From contig JAYTXU010000065.1 of assembly GCA_043742785.1 (NCBI GenBank), positions 1 to 6,563 on the forward strand: DNA of 6,563 nt. Reading direction: 5' to 3'. The stretch is from JACQCF01 sp043742785 (GTDB taxonomy: Bacteria; Omnitrophota; Gorgyraeia; Zapsychrales; Fredricksoniimonadaceae). Under the pieces are notes generated by a model. It had not been told where the DNA came from. It did no database searches and saw only the letters and a list, made by a program, of their open reading frames with translations. The position numbers were made by a program, and so were the translations under genes. Positions 5,501-6,563 of this stretch are shown here, piece after piece; the first letter of the stretch is position 1; each line of letters begins with the position of its first letter.

Positions 5501-6563
5501 ATTGTCATTTAATTCTTTAATTTTTGATATTGAAAACTTTAAATCTGGGAATAATTTATTTAATTGCTCCTGAGCGCTTACCATCATCGCCTGATCTTTC
5601 TTCGCACTAATAACAATGATTTTCTCATCACCAATCTTTATTCTATCCGCTTGTAAATCTATAAAACCACTATTTAATAAATGCTCACCAAATCCACCTC
5701 CCGCAGCTATTTGACTTAAAGTTTTTAAACCATCACTAGGATGACTTGCAACCCACTGCTTATAGTGCTCCAATGAACTAAGAAAGGTTTCCGGCATTGA
5801 AATTACAGCTAATCTTGTATTAGAAATATCACCACTTGCAGCATTTAAGAAGAATTCTCCTGCTCTACCCTTAAAAAACTCTGAGCTACTCTTTTTATTT
5901 TGCTCTGCAATTGTCTTTACCCAATAGATTAAAGTATTCTCATTAGTAACATTCCAAAGCTGCAATCGCCAACCATCAGGCATATTTTCATACATATTTC
6001 TTAACAACGGTTCTAAAAAACCCATCCCTTTTGTTTCAAAAAGTTCAACATTAATAATACTAATTGTCTTAGTCCTTTCAATCTGAAGCTCCAGAATGCC
6101 AACAGTCTTCAATTCAGATTTAATATCCAAGATAATCTTAAAATCCGAACTTTTTTCTAAATTATGCGCTAATGTTAATCCTTCATATTGAAACTCGCTT
6201 AAACCATGAAGAAAATCTTTCAAAACACCAACCCTCTGCGTTGGATTAAATACTGATCGAACAATACTTAGCGTATCCTTACCCTTTTTAAGCATTCGAA
6301 GAATCACAGGACTAACTGTTTGTTCATTAAAAACAATCATGTCAGCATTCCCTAAACTCGTACAATTAACCCCGCCCGAAAAATACTTCCTTGGGATTCT
6401 CTCTTGGCTTGCAGGATCAATATCTTCCTTGATATAGTTATAAACACCCTTCTTGAAGGCCTGCAGATACTGCTGATAGATTTGTTCAACATCGTTGGGG
6501 TTTGTTCCCAGGGGTGCTTTCGAATTCAATGCTTCATTGCTTGGCAACGTGCTTGGGGACACG
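2360..6563 (-). CDS. Giant multidomain protein with GNAT-like segment and two HExxH metallopeptidase-like domains (5' partial)
   Basis: The frame is open from the window edge to a TAG at 2362-2360, giving 1400 codons. A GTG at 6562 is the first possible start, but it lies at the very edge and has no readable upstream signal, so the gene very likely continues to the right. Residue numbers here count from that GTG. Residues 135-220 look like a GNAT acetyltransferase core (ELFETKGMGFLEPLLRNM at 173-190, then a strand and NENTLIYW at 207-214). Residues about 440-500 are charged and helical, perhaps coiled coil. A first zincin-like domain (about 625-770) has IVAHEMAHGRF (695-705), with Glu748 in DEVVAHLVGY (747-756) as candidate third zinc ligand. 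A second (about 1010-1170) has VLAHEYAHHID (1067-1077), with Glu1155 in YGEALFVKRL as candidate ligand. The last 60 residues carry GGIDFN (1342-1347), PGFTPVIINIQP (1378-1389) and FLG (1396-1398), a C-terminal module I associate with Omnitrophota. No membrane segment is evident; a signal peptide cannot be judged without the N-terminus. Substrate and location are unknown, and peptidase activity is inferred from the motifs alone. Confidence 0.9.
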   Translation of the reverse strand, partial: VSPSTLPSNEALNSKAPLGTNPNDVEQIYQQYLQAFKKGVYNYIKEDIDPASQERIPRKYFSGGVNCTSLGNADMIVFNEQTVSPVILRMLKKGKDTLSIVRSVFNPTQRVGVLKDFLHGLSEFQYEGLTLAHNLEKSSDFKIILDIKSELKTVGILELQIERTKTISIINVELFETKGMGFLEPLLRNMYENMPDGWRLQLWNVTNENTLIYWVKTIAEQNKKSSSEFFKGRAGEFFLNAASGDISNTRLAVISMPETFLSSLEHYKQWVASHPSDGLKTLSQIAAGGGFGEHLLNSGFIDLQADRIKIGDEKIIVISAKKDQAMMVSAQEQLNKLFPDLKFSISKIKELNDNLSNKRNFRSDLRSMGFSAEQQRWLLEHIWRIDFQPLGAFGKRTQWPQKPMIEYFDGQSTQVRIILPQKDWQKYLKNIDGIVQLWEDVRVSELNKLEYLSQDLVASITKKEKQQLWGAMIEQQKIFDERYSKEIKKFDDWYAQDHSDTATLKQLINFQSFDIKQAYRLSSVTINDSPKEVLLLRLESMETQGQEQYVSIFWDSKARSVEYVTSIENQFNMRKASGEWTVLPRIFNNIFTQKLEQAFNNNVRVQDSPSKEEGTKALIPLINPLYRWEDLRWDFITNSIFRHLLENIPEALPSLGQDKVFMIQGAWGGFFSPSGIVIELRNFRDTNDLKTHNQIVAHEMAHGRFNWLDEARKEALKKYFLNERSVFGDIVKESDGYKKLQGVDLVDEVVAHLVGYLASGSKDFYSKTTTRRELVTEKDLLVLKENGFLPVEFAINQAMNAQDTKDQEERADRLTALTKPNQAMVTFEESKELILEMMDDIEGDAKLMEDKNIKAQLEVLKQKVSLMTDAHWKLLSLFPLWQKSALRIKSIKSSLRLSFLIASEVEIINERLDKSIKLISLEGLTQEIAAELYEESRGGLSNIVLKAGLEIVVNILQGRETNDVLEKWVKEVYPLRNNLKGLFSYFESNGNPSGVVGSILFRKAMRERVAKISNMQLGQVVFLNKKNKLMLYLTGDSEGKFMGLKNTKLDVIFVDDGIISDFQIIRVLAHEYAHHIDMDDEYKDEIDRVLVEGYQLVREEEVVNKWMQWSDELGEQVRSVVKEEIERKKSLIASERGENSPLGIILERTNPYYGEALFVKRLISYVEIKKEESSMQIRQGDFSNLEDSIGKSLYQTINNLFERMRFFGFKGEDRFNFLRFRLAIVLLNDSNFLRIVNQGSESLSEYIQILAGFIKTIERDDSFIKVFQYSGVQKILTLTVVKSLQGFMRNKDMDQVVQKLEELEKVIRQPIAEEDYQLSGRIDLISVDNTSKAMITGMEKKGGIDFNADQMNLEIQNQGEGIKFNLNSEQLLQLQNAPGFTPVIINIQPMTNLKEFLGIV
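3053..3535 (-). other. Second zincin-like domain (HEYAH) of the giant protein
   Basis: Codons about 1010-1170. The HExxH is at codons 1070-1074 (positions 3355-3341). It is preceded by strands KLMLYLTG (1028-1035) and LDVIFVDD (1049-1056), the edge-strand and active-site-helix order of zincin folds. A helix with YGEALFVKRLISY starts near 1153, where Glu1155 could be the third metal ligand as in gluzincins. The spacing from HExxH to this Glu (about 81 residues) is longer than in the first domain (about 46), due to a charged helical insertion at about 1080-1140. The match is to the fold class, not to a named peptidase family. Confidence 0.55.
4253..4690 (-). other. First zincin-like domain (HEMAH) of the giant protein
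   Basis: Codons about 625-770. The HExxH is at codons 698-702 (positions 4471-4457), after strands KVFMIQGAWGG (659-669) and GIVIELRNF (675-683). A downstream helix DEVVAHLVGYL (747-757) supplies Glu748 as likely third ligand. The order of two strands, active-site helix and glutamate helix is the same as in the second domain, so the two may be diverged copies of one ancestral module, though identity outside the motifs is low by eye. Confidence 0.55.
5903..6160 (-). other. GNAT-acetyltransferase-like segment of the giant protein
   Basis: Codons about 135-220. The order is strand FKIILDIKS (141-149), strand TVGILELQIER (153-163), strand ISIINVELF (168-176), the loop ETKGMGF (176-182), helix LEPLLRNMYENMP (183-195), strand GWRLQLWNV (197-205) and NENTLIYWVK (207-216). 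This parallels the GNAT core, where an R/QxxGxG/A loop binds acetyl-CoA pyrophosphate and a conserved Asn precedes the final 'AxxxY' helix. Here the first loop residue is Glu rather than Arg or Gln, so CoA binding may be weakened or lost. This is a fold-level guess. Confidence 0.4.

Overview
This is an AT-rich window (roughly two-thirds A+T by eye). Every gene I can support lies on the minus strand, so transcription runs from high to low coordinates. The best guess for the source is an uncultured bacterium of the Candidatus Omnitrophota type. The main clue is the C-terminus of the large protein (a GGIDFN motif, then PGFTPVIINIQP, then a terminal FLG), which I recall as a recurring ending of very long Omnitrophota proteins. 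This is recognition from memory, not a search, and I hold it at moderate confidence.

Layout in the direction of transcription. (1) Positions 6563-2360 hold 1400 codons of a very large protein whose 5' end lies outside the window. The visible part has a GNAT-acetyltransferase-like segment near residues 135-220, two separate HExxH zinc-metallopeptidase-like domains (HEMAH at 698-702, HEYAH at 1070-1074) and the C-terminal signature module. (2) Positions 2359-2196 are a 164-bp AT-rich intergenic region. It holds a short hairpin just after the giant gene, a good sigma70-type promoter (TTGACA, 16 bp, TATTAT) and a 25-bp near-perfect palindrome that begins at the predicted transcription start. (3) Positions 2195-219 carry a compact type IV pilus / type II secretion-like operon: a GspF/PilC-family inner-membrane platform protein, a pilin with a classic G|FSLVE prepilin site and a strong ribosome binding site, and a second prepilin that overlaps the first and has a longer leader and an A|FSLLE site. 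(4) Positions 194-1 carry the first 64 codons of a small protein that resembles BrnT-like toxins of toxin-antitoxin pairs; it runs off the left edge. Two overlapping 10-bp palindromes cover its start codon.

The GspF-like protein and the two prepilins would work together at the inner membrane: the platform protein extracts processed pilins and feeds them into a short pilus or pseudopilus. No assembly ATPase, prepilin peptidase or secretin is visible, so those must be encoded elsewhere if the system works. The giant metallopeptidase-like protein is separated from the pilus operon by the promoter region, and nothing in the sequence shows a functional link. I see no tRNA, rRNA, CRISPR array or insertion sequence.
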